Assembly: GCF_023035675.1 (NCBI RefSeq)
Contig: NZ_CP073142.1
Coordinates: forward strand, 1 to 64,000
Origin: Borrelia hermsii DAH
GTDB taxonomy: Bacteria > Spirochaetota > Spirochaetia > Borreliales > Borreliaceae
Reading direction: 5' to 3'
DNA: 64,000 bases
The notes beneath the pieces were generated by a model that was not told where the DNA came from, did no database searches, and saw only the letters and a list, made by a program, of their open reading frames with translations. Position 1 is the first letter of the stretch; each line of letters begins with the position of its first letter. Position numbers and translations under genes: made by a program. This document shows positions 1 to 9,040 of the stretch, in pieces.

Positions 1-127
1 TAGTTTAGTTGATATTAGTATAAATTCCTTTATAAAATCCCATGCAAATACTCAGATCTCTTTGAAATTATTATGTCAACTACTTACAGACATTATTAAA
101 TAAATATAAAATAAGGGCTCACTCTCA

Positions 128-271
128 TTATTTGTTAAATATCTTCAAATATGATTCTTTCAATTCTATTCCTCTTTGTTTCGCAATATTAGCTACTCTA
201 GTAACATGCTCATCATTTACAATTCTATTCAAAATATAATTGACATCTTCTTTGGTGCTATTTTTATTTAA
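128..271 (-). pseudogene. C-terminal remnant of an unrecognised gene
   Basis: One minus-strand frame stays open for about 47 codons and ends in TAA. It reads with normal coding composition (for example NYILNRIVNDEHVTRVANIA). There is no start codon with a ribosome-binding site, and the frame is cut off at about 271, where a plus-strand remnant begins. I do not recognise the family. It is best read as the tail of a gene truncated by recombination. Confidence 0.35.
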
Positions 272-273
272 AG

Positions 274-444
274 CCTAGAGATAGTGAGGATGTACTGAAG
301 GAATTTGTTAAGCCTGATTCAAGGAAAGAGGTTGATTCTAAAGTGACTATGGAAGAGCTTATTGATATGAATAAACGGCTAGCTAAATATTTAACAATGT
401 TAGAGCTAGTTAGAAATGTGCTTTTGAATGCTATAGAATTATAG
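274..444 (+). pseudogene. C-terminal remnant of a helical lipoprotein-like gene
   Basis: A plus-strand frame of about 56 codons ends in TAG and includes TMEELIDMNKRLAKYLTMLE. The same motif type (TMEELVELNKAIERHIQMVR) is read from the minus-strand remnant at 1736-2060, so the two are decayed paralogues of one helical protein family that I cannot name. No start codon, signal peptide or ribosome-binding site is present. Confidence 0.4.
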
Positions 445-473
445 GGGAGTAATAATCACTATAAAGCTGTCCT

Positions 474-1273
474 TCAAAAAACAGATACAACATCCCTCAT
501 CATATCATTTATCATCTTAAGAAATTTAACAACAACATTACGATATTCATAACTTACTTCAAACTTACAAGACAACGAAGAACATTCGCTCCTCAATTTA
601 TATAAACCAAATAATAGTGAATAAAGCACTTTCGATTATATATAAAACCATATAAATATATTCATCTTTCATCTCATTAGCTCGCATTAATTTCACGTCC
701 AATGCCTCAATAAAGATTACATATGGATGAGTATCATCAATAAACTTGGAGACGATAAGGGGGTACCACTTAAGCTTTTCAAAATACAAAGCATGTGTAA
801 TATGATGGTCTTTTTGCTGTTAAAAATATATTTATATATTTCATCAAATTCATCTATAGCTTCCTCTTTTGCATTTGGAACATTCTTTCCCAAATATTGC
901 TTAGAATCCGATTCTTCTCCATGCTCATCAAGATCTATCAGATCTGATACCCAATCTCTACATACAACAGATTCACACTCTTGTAATACTTGTGTTAATG
1001 CGGGGCGTTTTCTTCACTTTTAACTTCAGGAAGAAGAAAAGATGAAGGCCCCCAGCTACATCTTGCTCTCCTGGTTTTTCTCCTTACTGTATTTCATCAC
1101 CTAAAGGGGAATCAGTATCTATCTACAACAACTAATGGGATGAGATTGGTATATCGTTTCATTTACCTTCTAACTTATTGCTAATTATTATTTCCTTTAA
1201 CTTTACTTTCTTGCGTATTTTGATAACAATTTATTATCAACACACTCAGGAGCACCACACTTACTATTACCAT
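474..1273 (-). pseudogene. Decayed lipoprotein gene, several frameshifts
   Basis: Joining frames on the minus strand rebuilds a lipoprotein of roughly 260 residues. A signal peptide starts at 1273 (MVIVSVVLLSVLIINCYQ, lipobox ending IINC). A spacer with stops follows, then a coding-like stretch around 1015-790 (acidic, LIDLDEHGEESDSKQYLGKN). A frameshift near 785 leads into 789-600 (WYPLIVSKFIDDTHPYVIFI), and another near 612 leads to a tail ending at 474. Each frame switch continues plausible sequence, which argues for recent decay. The family is not recognised. Confidence 0.45.
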
Positions 1274-1329
1274 ATAAATTTACCATATAAATTTCTCACT
1301 TTTATACTCTTGCTTTATTATAACTATTA

Positions 1330-1551
1330 TTAGTTCGGCACATCATCAACTTTAAGTACCAATCTTTTTCTATCTCTTATGCCCAAACCTCTATCCATTA
1401 AATCTGATAAATACTTTCTTATTTTATAATCAGATACATTTGTATCTTTAGCAATTTTGCTCAAAGGCTTTATAGTGCGCTTGTCATCTTCTAAATTAGA
1501 TAGAATAAATTCAAGTGATTCATCAAACTCTTTTAGGTGTTTTCTTAGCAT
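1330..1551 (-). pseudogene. Small HTH-like fragment, probably a truncated gene
   Basis: The frame encodes 73 residues. The middle (about 27-55, KIAKDTNVSDYKIRKYLSDL) has the spacing of a helix-turn-helix or winged-helix segment, followed by a basic wing-like RDRKRLVLKV. The codon directly upstream of the ATG is a stop and no Shine-Dalgarno lies in front, so this is more likely the surviving tail of a larger DNA-binding protein than an independent gene. It is flanked by decayed genes on both sides. The family is not recognised. Confidence 0.3.
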
Positions 1552-1735
1552 CTAGACTAAAAATTCGACGATTATTTTGCTTGAAACTAACTTTTACTGC
1601 TTTTAGGCAATGGAACTGAACATAGTAACTTTTGACCGTAAAACTTAGAATAAGCATTTTTCTTATACAGAATTCTTGGCAAATTATATACGAATTATTA
1701 TTCTTAATCTTAACATCAATACTAGCTATTTCCCC

Positions 1736-2060
1736 CTAAATTATCCGATCTTTATCAAAGAGTAACTTACGAATACCTTCTTCTTTTTCAATCTGACCTT
1801 TTTTAAGGCTCAAAACAGCATCCCTAATAGTATCTTCAAACCTAACCATTTGAATATGTCTCTCTATTGCTTTATTAAGCTCTACAAGCTCTTCCATAGT
1901 CGCGTTAGCCTTTTTTAAAAATAATACTGCTTCCTCACTCTACGCCATAATACATCTGAAGTGGCAACCAACATTCTCCTAACATATGCAATAAATCCTT
2001 AATAGCTCCTTTACATTCAGATCTTTGGGCAATATTATTATCAACGCTATAGACATTGGC
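1736..2060 (-). pseudogene. C-terminal remnant, paralogue of the 274-444 remnant
   Basis: Two minus-strand frames join near 1940. The upstream part (RSECKGAIKDLLHMLGECWL) meets an in-frame TGA, and the next frame continues SEEAVLFLKKANATMEELVE through to a TAG at 1736. The TMEELVELNK motif matches the plus-strand remnant near 400. No N-terminus is left. Confidence 0.4.
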
Positions 2061-2245
2061 AACACAAGGAAGTAACAATTAATAACAATTGTTATATAAT
2101 ATAATTTATAAGCTTAGCAATGGAATATACTCATAGTAAGTTTTAGTAGATAAATGTGAAAAATATTTAGCCATGAAAAAACTATTACCATTATTTTAAA
2201 TTGATTTATAGAAACAGAAATACATTTTAACAGAAGGATTATATT

Positions 2246-3094
2246 ATGAATAAATTTTTAAGATTTTTAGGTATATCAATATCAATACTAATGATTAATT
2301 GTAATCCTCATTTAAGAAAAAATCAAAAATAGTGGCTTAGATAGCGATAAAAGCAAATATACTGGTCAAAACATTAAAAGACAAGTAAGCAACAAGGACC
2401 TTCAAAAAAAGAACTACTAAAGCAGACTTTAAGAAAAATATTATAAAACTCTCCAAGCAAAGAATAAAATTAGATGAAGTATGTCCTATAGAAGCTAAAC
2501 AAATTGACAATACTCTTCCTTTTTCTCTATACCAAGACTCAATAAGTCTTCTTAAAAAAGCTTTAATGCATAGGACTATTTATCGCTACGCAAATTATAA
2601 TGAGGGATCAATTGAGTGGCAGGTTGACAAATTTAAAGTTTATACAGAAGAAGTTGATAATTTTGTGAAATATCTAATAGATACTGATAAAATTCATAAT
2701 TTCAAAAAATATTAAAGTTACAGCAAGGGGAAAAATAACTTTATAGAATTCGAAAAATCCCTTAAAGCCGATAATAAGAGCCCTATAAATCAAGTTGATT
2801 ATAAACTAGATATAAAAATATAGAAGACGAATTTCTCTACGAGATTAGAAGAGCTTACAGGGATATCATTTTGGCATGTATCACAATATTACTAGGGCTA
2901 AAGATAATGCAATTAAACCTCTTATTTATTACAGCAGAATTAAAATGTACATAAACATGGAGAAATACAAACTAAAAAGAAAAGATCAAGGATATTTATA
3001 TAGTTCTCATTATAAAGGATACACCGAAGTAGAAGGAAAGAAAATAAACAAAATGATGAAGGCTCAAGGGTTAACTTTAGAATTTGATGTTTAA
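2246..3094 (+). pseudogene. Frameshifted lipoprotein gene
   Basis: The sequence AGAAGGATTATATT precedes an ATG and a lipoprotein signal peptide (MNKFLRFLGISISILMINCN, Cys19). Reading stops at 2332, but the next frame continues (NSGLDSDKSKYTGQNIKRQV), shifts again near 2405, then runs open for about 90 codons to 2715 (TIYRYANYNEGSIEWQVDKF). The last part, 2876-3094, is open again (GYLYSSHYKGYTEVEGKKIN). At least three frameshifts or stops make it a pseudogene. The RTIYRYANYNEGSIEWQVDK segment resembles the R-x-x-Y-x-x-L-x-Y helix of the lipoproteins further along, so it may be a PFam54-type relative, but this is weak. Confidence 0.5.
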
Positions 3095-3507
3095 TAGCAC
3101 CTAAAGCAAGTTGTATTTAATAACAGATACACACATACTGTGAATAAACACAAGGGGAGATCAAGGATATATAAGTGCCAGACAGCTAACCAATAAAGCA
3201 AAACACAAAAGGCATTGCCTTTAATAGCTCAAGTTAAAACCAAACTAAATCCGCAAAATTTATAATAAAATGGTCTCTAATCACTCAAATTCACGAATTA
3301 CTTTCATGATTAATCTACTGGTACTTTGGCAAAGAATAAATCACAATTTAAACATCTACAAACACTCCACTTATATTTTAAATACTATTTAAAATACTAT
3401 TTAAAATAACTATCAAGGTAAAATTGATAAAATTACTAATGAGAAATGCTCTATCTCTTGTTTTATGCACTTATTGGTATATATTTTTTTCAACTAAGGA
3501 GATAAAA
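3095..3507. other. Intergenic region upstream of fbp
   Basis: No coding frame, strong hairpin or clear sigma-70 promoter could be supported here. It should carry the fbp promoter. A near-repeat of ATTTAAAATACTATTTAAAATA lies at about 3380-3410. A TTG-started upstream extension of the fbp frame from 3424 is possible but has no ribosome-binding site. Confidence 0.4.
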
Positions 3508-4632
3508 ATGCAATTGAAAAAACAATGTTTGTTTACACTTATGATGATCAGTTTTATTAGCTGTGACTTATTATTTGACAAAAAAATGCAAGATCAATCT
3601 GTTGGCCTACTCGATAAGGTCTACTCTATCTGGGATACTAAAGAGCAAGCTAGCAGAAATACCTCTGGCAAGCCAGATAAAGCAATTAAAAAACCTTTGA
3701 AAAAGGGAAGTAAAAAACTTAGAAAAGTTATAACAAGAGACAAATTGCGACAAGCCAATGGCTCTGCTGCTTATGTTGGGGCTCCTATTGTCAATGGTAT
3801 ATTAGTTTCAAGTTCTATGACTCAAGGTACACTTAAAGGAGAAGAAGGAGAAAATTTATCTGTTAGTGTCAACGGTGGGAATGATTTAACTTCTCTTAGC
3901 AATCAGGAAGGAGAAATTACTGCACCAGGTAGCACACCTACAAGCGGCCTAAGTGGCACTACAGGCACTCTTGGTAGTTTAAGCGGCAAAATATCTAGTT
4001 ATTCAACAAAAGGTTCAAATTCAAGTCCTCTTAGCGGTTTAAGTAGTGAATACTCAGGTGACTATGAGTACACTTATTCTTCAGCAATAATCTCAGGTTT
4101 CTCTGGTTCTATGACAGAAGAAGAAGATGACCCGCGCTACGAATATTATGATCAATTAAAGAAAGCTGAAAAAGATATCGATTCTGCATTTAAGATATTA
4201 GAAAAACTAAAAAAAGATAGGGATCAAGTCGAACTTCAAGGTACTATGAGAATGTCTGGTCATTCTACCTCAGAGGATAGAGCAACCGCCCAAGCAAAGT
4301 TGAACCAGTTTAGCAAAGCAAAACTAGTACAAGAACTTAAAGATCTTTTGGAAAAAATTGATAAGAATGCTAAGCTAACAATTGATAATGCAGTAGAAGA
4401 TTTTTCCAAATTCTCATCAGAAACCCCCCAAAGTAATTATGTTACTGAGGCAGATAAAAGCTTATATTTGGCTAAAGATAAATTATACGATCTTATAAAA
4501 GCCGTTGAAAGCTCAGCTAATACTTATGATGCTTACGCAAAAAGAACAGGCATAGGTCATGGCTCTAAATTCTCAGAGGTAGAAAATCATTTAAAAGATG
4601 CAAAAAGTTTAATCAAGAAAGCCTTAAAATAA
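3508..4632 (+). CDS. fbp: Fibronectin- and C1r-binding lipoprotein, BBK32/Fbp family
   Basis: A 374-residue surface lipoprotein with Cys19 in FISCDLLF. The start is the ATG at 3508, directly behind AAGGAG, rather than the in-frame TTG at 3424. The mature N-terminus follows B. burgdorferi BBK32 closely: SCDL, then S-x-GLLDK-x-x-SI-x-x-T-x-E, then KPDKAIKKPLKKGSKK. MTQGTL corresponds to MTQGSL of BBK32. Residues about 90-235 are Gly/Ser-rich and end in an acidic, Tyr-rich stretch (EEEDDPRYEYYDQL), the disordered fibronectin-binding part in BBK32. Residues about 240-374 form the helical C-terminal domain (KAEKDIDSAFKIL, LNQFSKAKLVQELKDLL, YDAYAKR). In the relapsing-fever orthologues FbpA, FbpB and FbpC this domain binds C1r and blocks the classical complement pathway. 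Which paralogue this is, and whether the known C1r-contact residues are kept, I cannot say. Confidence 0.85.
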   Translation: MQLKKQCLFTLMMISFISCDLLFDKKMQDQSVGLLDKVYSIWDTKEQASRNTSGKPDKAIKKPLKKGSKKLRKVITRDKLRQANGSAAYVGAPIVNGILVSSSMTQGTLKGEEGENLSVSVNGGNDLTSLSNQEGEITAPGSTPTSGLSGTTGTLGSLSGKISSYSTKGSNSSPLSGLSSEYSGDYEYTYSSAIISGFSGSMTEEEDDPRYEYYDQLKKAEKDIDSAFKILEKLKKDRDQVELQGTMRMSGHSTSEDRATAQAKLNQFSKAKLVQELKDLLEKIDKNAKLTIDNAVEDFSKFSSETPQSNYVTEADKSLYLAKDKLYDLIKAVESSANTYDAYAKRTGIGHGSKFSEVENHLKDAKSLIKKALK

Positions 4633-4686
4633 GTTAGTTTATCCTTTAAAAATGAGATTATCTAAATATAATTTTTAACTTAAAAC

Positions 4687-4718
4687 AACAGATAGACTCA
4701 ATTTACAGTCTATCTGTT
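4687..4718 (+). terminator. Intrinsic terminator of fbp
   Basis: A perfect 12-bp stem (AACAGATAGACT / AGTCTATCTGTT) with an 8-nt loop lies 55 bases after the fbp stop. The following tract is AT-rich rather than pure T. Confidence 0.65.
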
Positions 4719-4781
4719 AATTAATATGCATTCAATGTTTTTAAATTAAACTGCACTATATTTTGTTTTAAAGGAGGCAAA

Positions 4782-5339
4782 ATGCAATTAACAAAAAAAT
4801 ATTTACCAGCAATTCTTTTATTATTAAGCCTTGCTAGCTGTGATTTATTCTATAAAAACAGAAACTCAAATGCTAATTTACTAAAAACTCTTGATAATAA
4901 TCAAAAACAAGCTCTCATTTACTTTAAAGATACACTTCAAGATAAAAAATATTTAAGTTATTTAACGACAAGCCAGAAAAATTTTTTAGACGATTTAGAG
5001 AAAAATAAAAAAGCTCCTGGTTTGCAATATAAACTTAAAAAAACACTAAGCTCTGAGTATGATGAAAGTCAATTCAATAAATTACTTAATGAACTTGGAA
5101 ATGCTAAGGCTAAACAATTCCTTCAACAATTGCATATAATGCTACAGTCTATCAAAGACGGCACGCTTACAAGCTTTTCATCTGCAAATTTCAATGACTT
5201 GCAAAATTTAGAGCAAAAAAAAGAACGAGCATTGCAATCTATCAATGGTGAATTATATGTTGAATACTATTTCTATATCAATGGAATTAGCAATCCGGAC
5301 AATTTTTTTGAAAAAATAATGCAAAATTTAAAAACTTAA
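4782..5339 (+). CDS. Small lipoprotein with one BTA121-like domain
   Basis: A 185-residue lipoprotein with Cys20 in LASCDLFY. The ATG follows AAAGGAGGCAAA. The mature part has NNQKQALIYFKDTLQDKKY near residues 38-56 and ESQFNKLLNELGNAKAKQFL near 90-110. These align in order and spacing with the two signature blocks of the BTA121 genes just downstream (L-T-x-E-E-K-x-A-I-x-Y-L-K-D-x-L and D-E-F-Y-x-L-L-x-S-F-G). I infer a diverged, single-domain relative. An Mlp-type lipoprotein is the main alternative, since Mlp proteins have a similar Q-K-x-x-x-x-x-L-K-x-A-L block. The signal peptide start (MQL-x-KK) resembles that of the fbp gene upstream. The surface role is unknown. Confidence 0.5.
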   Translation: MQLTKKYLPAILLLLSLASCDLFYKNRNSNANLLKTLDNNQKQALIYFKDTLQDKKYLSYLTTSQKNFLDDLEKNKKAPGLQYKLKKTLSSEYDESQFNKLLNELGNAKAKQFLQQLHIMLQSIKDGTLTSFSSANFNDLQNLEQKKERALQSINGELYVEYYFYINGISNPDNFFEKIMQNLKT

Positions 5340-5365
5340 GTTGATCTTATAAATCAAACTGATGC

Positions 5366-5402
5366 AAAACCAAATCCTTATTAACTGAAATCTTTTGGTT
5401 TT
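5366..5402 (+). terminator. Intrinsic terminator after the small BTA121-like gene
   Basis: A stem AAAACCAAA / TTTGGTTTT with a loop of about 18 nt lies 26 bases after the stop codon. Confidence 0.5.
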
Positions 5403-5549
5403 ACATAAATTTTAATATCGGTATTATTTATATGTTAACCTGAGAGTATAGGCAGTACTCCAATTACTACCTATTTCTCTTTTGGGTTACTACTAATATA
5501 CAAAGCAATACATTTAAATACACTAATTTTTTATATCAGCACTCAAAGA

Positions 5550-6647
5550 CTAATTTATCGCATGTGCCTTTGCCTTAATTTGCTTAAATTTATCTGCATA
5601 ACTTAATGCAATAAGTTTGTTACATAATTCTACATTCTCCTCCGCAGGATTATAGAATGCGGCTTTTAACGCTTGTGTATAATCATTATCAACTTTTAAA
5701 TAATCATCATTTAATTTATCTTTTTCAGCTCGGTCATTTACTATGTTTATAGCTGCTCGCGCTTCGGCTCTTGCCTCAAGAATATTCATAATATTTTGAA
5801 TAACCATCCTGAATTTATCAGTATTAAAAACAAATCTAGACATTACATAATGAAAATTATTAACAGTATATATTTCAAACCTGCTCAGATGTTTATGATC
5901 TTCTTTATGCCGCGGTTTTTTAAAACATTCCCGTACATTACGAAACATAATAAACTCGGAATTCACTACTACATCTCTCAAGTAATAAATGACTCTCGTC
6001 TCTTCATCGGTCAAATTAAATTTATCATCTATTTTAGAAATCAACGCCACATCAATATCAATTGCCTCAAACTTGACCTTCGCATCCACAATCAATTTAG
6101 CAAAGTTGCTATCATTAGTAAGATTATCATATGCCTGATTAGGATCATCGCATGCCAGTTTTAACACTTTCTCATAATAATTATTAGCGCTCACAAACCG
6201 CTTACTTAATGCGTCTTTTTTAGTTACATCTTGTACCTTAGCAACAGCTGCTTCAGCTGAGGCTTTTGCATTAAAAATAACTGCAATATTTTCAGCAACT
6301 GTTTGAGTTCTAACAGCACCAAAAATAATAGATAGCAGCTTATAAAAATCATCATCATCATATGTTTTTACTCTTACCCCATCTGCATCACGTACAACAA
6401 ACCTAGAATCAGTCAATACATTTTTCAAGCACAAAACAGCTCTTGCCTGGTAGTCAGTTAGATTCAATTTAACAAATAATTCATCAAATCTAACATTATT
6501 ATGATTACCAACACTAACAAATGCCCTATTCATTGGAAAACTAGCATTATGATACCCATCTACTGAACTAGAGACAGTACCTTTTTTATCCACATTACAA
6601 CTAACTAATAACAATACTAATAATACTTTACTCTTATTACTCTTCAT
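5550..6647 (-). CDS. BTA121 domain-containing surface lipoprotein, two domains
   Basis: A 365-residue lipoprotein with Cys17 (LLLVSCNVD). I place the start at the second ATG (6647), 6-7 nt from AAAGGAA; the ATG at 6653 is too close to it. Two tandem copies of one domain follow. The first, about residues 60-190, starts LNLTDYQARAVLCLKNVLTD and contains YDDDDFYKLLS, an Ala-rich helix and a K-x-x-L-x-x-R-F...Y-x-x-x-L-K-L segment. The second, about 200-360, starts FNLTDEETRVIYYLRDVVVN. This matches the BTA121 lipoproteins described on relapsing-fever Borrelia megaplasmids, whose function is not established. It is the most diverged of the three neighbours; several loops of the second copy are altered (FKKPRHKEDHKHLSRFEI). 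Confidence 0.65.
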   Translation of the reverse strand: MKSNKSKVLLVLLLVSCNVDKKGTVSSSVDGYHNASFPMNRAFVSVGNHNNVRFDELFVKLNLTDYQARAVLCLKNVLTDSRFVVRDADGVRVKTYDDDDFYKLLSIIFGAVRTQTVAENIAVIFNAKASAEAAVAKVQDVTKKDALSKRFVSANNYYEKVLKLACDDPNQAYDNLTNDSNFAKLIVDAKVKFEAIDIDVALISKIDDKFNLTDEETRVIYYLRDVVVNSEFIMFRNVRECFKKPRHKEDHKHLSRFEIYTVNNFHYVMSRFVFNTDKFRMVIQNIMNILEARAEARAAINIVNDRAEKDKLNDDYLKVDNDYTQALKAAFYNPAEENVELCNKLIALSYADKFKQIKAKAHAIN

Positions 6648-6736
6648 GTCCATTTCCTTTCAATTGACATACAATAAATGCTAATATCCACTCCCCTTCC
6701 CGCTTTTAACTTCACGCTCTTACTGCTAAGTGTTAG

Positions 6737-7678
6737 CTATATTTTTGCTTGAAGGTTCTCCAACCTAGCTTTATAGTCAAAACTCAAATTAGCAAACGCC
6801 CCGCCTACAAGGTTGTTATATGCCTTAGTAGAATCTTTAAAAATACGTTTTAACTCGCTTTTATATACATTATCATTAAGCTCAATATCTGCTAGCAATT
6901 GATTTCTTTTTGTATCTTCTTGCACCTTATCAACAGCTACAATGGTTGCCTCTACTATTCTTAGGGTTTTTACAATTGAATCTAAAGCCCTTTTAATGTT
7001 GGAAGCACTAAAAGGAAGGGATAATAATACGGAATAAACCTCATCATCATGATATACTACTTCTGCTACATTACTTGGAGAAATACCAGAAACGGTTAAT
7101 GCATCTCGCAAGTAATATACAGCCTTTTTCTCATCAAGAGTCAAATTAAATTTGTTAAATACTTCAGCAGATAATTCTGCAATTTTCTTAACATTACCAA
7201 GCTCGCCCTTTGCTATCTCAATTACGTCAGTCAACACAGATGCCTGATCAGGCCTATTAAATACAACTTTTAAAAACTTTTCATTCCAAACTCGGCTTAA
7301 ATGCTCATGCAATCTACTTTTTTCAAATTCATATTGCACCTTATCAATAGCCCCTTTAGCTTTCTCTAATGCCTTTTGAATTTCCATAATGCTCTCAGCA
7401 ACTGCTTTAGTGCCATCCTTACCAAAACTATTTAGTAAACTATAAAACTCATCACTGGTGTACGTTTTGTAATCCTTTTTATATGCATCGGGTATAAAAT
7501 GCTTAAAACTCATTAGTATATCTTTTAAGTAATCTATAGTATTCTTCTCTTCAGTTGTTAGATTAAAATTTTTATACATATCTGTATAACGACTTACATC
7601 ATCTTCTCTTTCATCCAACAAACTACAACTAACTAACAACAATAATAATGATAACAACTTAATCTCATCCATCTTCAT
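6737..7678 (-). CDS. BTA121 domain-containing surface lipoprotein, two domains
   Basis: A 313-residue lipoprotein with Cys18 (LLLLVSCSLL). The ATG at 7678 lies 7 nt from AAGGAG. There is almost no linker after the Cys before the first domain (about 33-170, FNLTTEEKNTIDYLKDILMS, then KDYKTYTSDEFYSLLNSFGK). The second domain (about 180-310) starts FNLTLDEKKAVYYLRDALTV. The KHFIP...TYTSDEFYSLL block is almost the same, in protein and DNA, as that of the next gene at 7944-9005, although the rest is much more diverged. That suggests segmental exchange between the two. Confidence 0.65.
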   Translation of the reverse strand: MKMDEIKLLSLLLLLVSCSLLDEREDDVSRYTDMYKNFNLTTEEKNTIDYLKDILMSFKHFIPDAYKKDYKTYTSDEFYSLLNSFGKDGTKAVAESIMEIQKALEKAKGAIDKVQYEFEKSRLHEHLSRVWNEKFLKVVFNRPDQASVLTDVIEIAKGELGNVKKIAELSAEVFNKFNLTLDEKKAVYYLRDALTVSGISPSNVAEVVYHDDEVYSVLLSLPFSASNIKRALDSIVKTLRIVEATIVAVDKVQEDTKRNQLLADIELNDNVYKSELKRIFKDSTKAYNNLVGGAFANLSFDYKARLENLQAKI

Positions 7679-7943
7679 ACCTAAACTCCTTTTTAGCAGA
7701 CTTCCTACATGTACATTTTAACTTTTTTATATAACACAAATAAGCCTGCTACTTATAACTCCTAGCTTCCTCTAATTCATTAATAAGCTATATAAAATTT
7801 TTTAACCAAATTACAACTAACTAATTAATAACATTAGTAATAATTAGAGATTATTACTAATAAATAATCTCCTTTTAAATGCACAATAAATACTAGCAAT
7901 AACTCACTAGTTATTATTCCAGTTTGAAGACCTGCTGTTTGCA

Positions 7944-9005
7944 CTAACTTTTGCTTCGTGCCTCTTGCTTAATTCTGTCAAATTCACCTGCAACAGTATG
8001 ACTTAAATGCTCAAATATATCACTAGTAAGCTTAGCATATAGCTTATCAGGATCCTTTAATACGGGTTTCAACTCTTGATCATACAAATCCTTCTGACGA
8101 TTAAACTGCTCTTTTAAATTATTTTTTCTAGTCTCATCCTTTATCTTGCCAATAGCTGCTTCAGCTGCGTGTAGGGCCTTAATAGTCTTTTTCATGTTCT
8201 CAACAGCATTTTTAATGTTAGCAGCACCAAGAGGAGGGGACGCTAATAGCTCATAAATCTCATATTTAGTATACGGGGTTACCTTTACTCCAGTATCATC
8301 ATCTTCACCATGAACAATTGATAAAGCTAAAATGTAGCGAATAACTCTTTTCTCATAAAGATCCAGATTAAAGGTGTCATATATTTTAGCAGATAACTCT
8401 GCACTTCTCTTGATTCCTTTTTCAAATACGTCCTTTACTTTCACATTCCGTTCAGCAAGATCATTATATGTCAATGAAGGATCATCAAATGCAACTTTTA
8501 ATACCCTTTTATACCAATTCTGCCTTAACTCCATCTGCTTGAATACTTCTCGTTCGATTAAATCTCCTATCTTACTGACAGCTTCCTCAGCTTCGGCTTG
8601 TGCATTTAGAACTGCCACAATGCTTCCAGCAACTTTTTTAATACCATCCTTACCAAAACTATCTAGCAAACTATAAAACTCATCACTCGTATACGTTTTG
8701 TAATCCTTTCTATATACACCGGGTATAAAATGCTTAAAATTCATTAATGTATCTTTTAAGTAATTTATAGCTTTCTTCTCTTCAGTAGTTAGATCAAAAT
8801 CTTTAAGTAATCCATCTGATTGACTACTTGATCTAGTTGATCTAGGAATCAATGCATGCTGCCCATTAGCTGCATATGGCCTAGGCACTGAATATACACC
8901 TTGCTCACTGGACGAAGCTCCACCTGAATTTTCTTTTTTAAATAGATCGCAACTAATTAATAATGTTAATAACATTAACACTGCTTTAATACTATTTAAT
9001 TTCAC
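7944..9005 (-). CDS. BTA121 domain-containing surface lipoprotein, two domains
   Basis: A 353-residue lipoprotein with Cys19 (LISCDLFKK). The start is a GTG at 9005 behind AAAGGAGAATATTT. A Ser/Gly/Pro spacer of about 45 residues separates the Cys from the first domain (about 69-205, FDLTTEEKKAINYLKDTLMN). The second domain (about 210-345) begins FNLDLYEKRVIRYILALSIV and keeps YTKYEIYELLASPPLGAANI, close to the LLSLPFSASNI of the 6737 gene. It is probably first of a co-oriented set with the two genes downstream. A perfect 20-bp AT palindrome sits just upstream of its ribosome-binding site. Confidence 0.65.
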   Translation of the reverse strand: MKLNSIKAVLMLLTLLISCDLFKKENSGGASSSEQGVYSVPRPYAANGQHALIPRSTRSSSQSDGLLKDFDLTTEEKKAINYLKDTLMNFKHFIPGVYRKDYKTYTSDEFYSLLDSFGKDGIKKVAGSIVAVLNAQAEAEEAVSKIGDLIEREVFKQMELRQNWYKRVLKVAFDDPSLTYNDLAERNVKVKDVFEKGIKRSAELSAKIYDTFNLDLYEKRVIRYILALSIVHGEDDDTGVKVTPYTKYEIYELLASPPLGAANIKNAVENMKKTIKALHAAEAAIGKIKDETRKNNLKEQFNRQKDLYDQELKPVLKDPDKLYAKLTSDIFEHLSHTVAGEFDRIKQEARSKS

Positions 9006-9020
9006 AAATATTCTCCTTTT

Positions 9021-9040
9021 TTATATTATATATAATATAA
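9021..9040. repeat. Perfect 20-bp AT palindrome in a promoter region
   Basis: TTATATTATATATAATATAA is fully self-complementary. It lies 16-35 bases upstream of the GTG start of the BTA121 gene and contains TATAAT on both strands. It could be the -10 region or an operator. Confidence 0.4.

Noticed and set aside
598..789. 63-residue minus-strand small protein
   Set aside because: It is the middle segment of a larger decayed lipoprotein (474-1273); the flanking frames continue it across single-base shifts.
4782..5339. Clear-cut Mlp family assignment
   Set aside because: Only the Q-K-x-x-L...L-K-x-x-L spacing fits Mlp; the order and spacing of two blocks fit the adjacent BTA121 genes better, so Mlp is kept only as an alternative.
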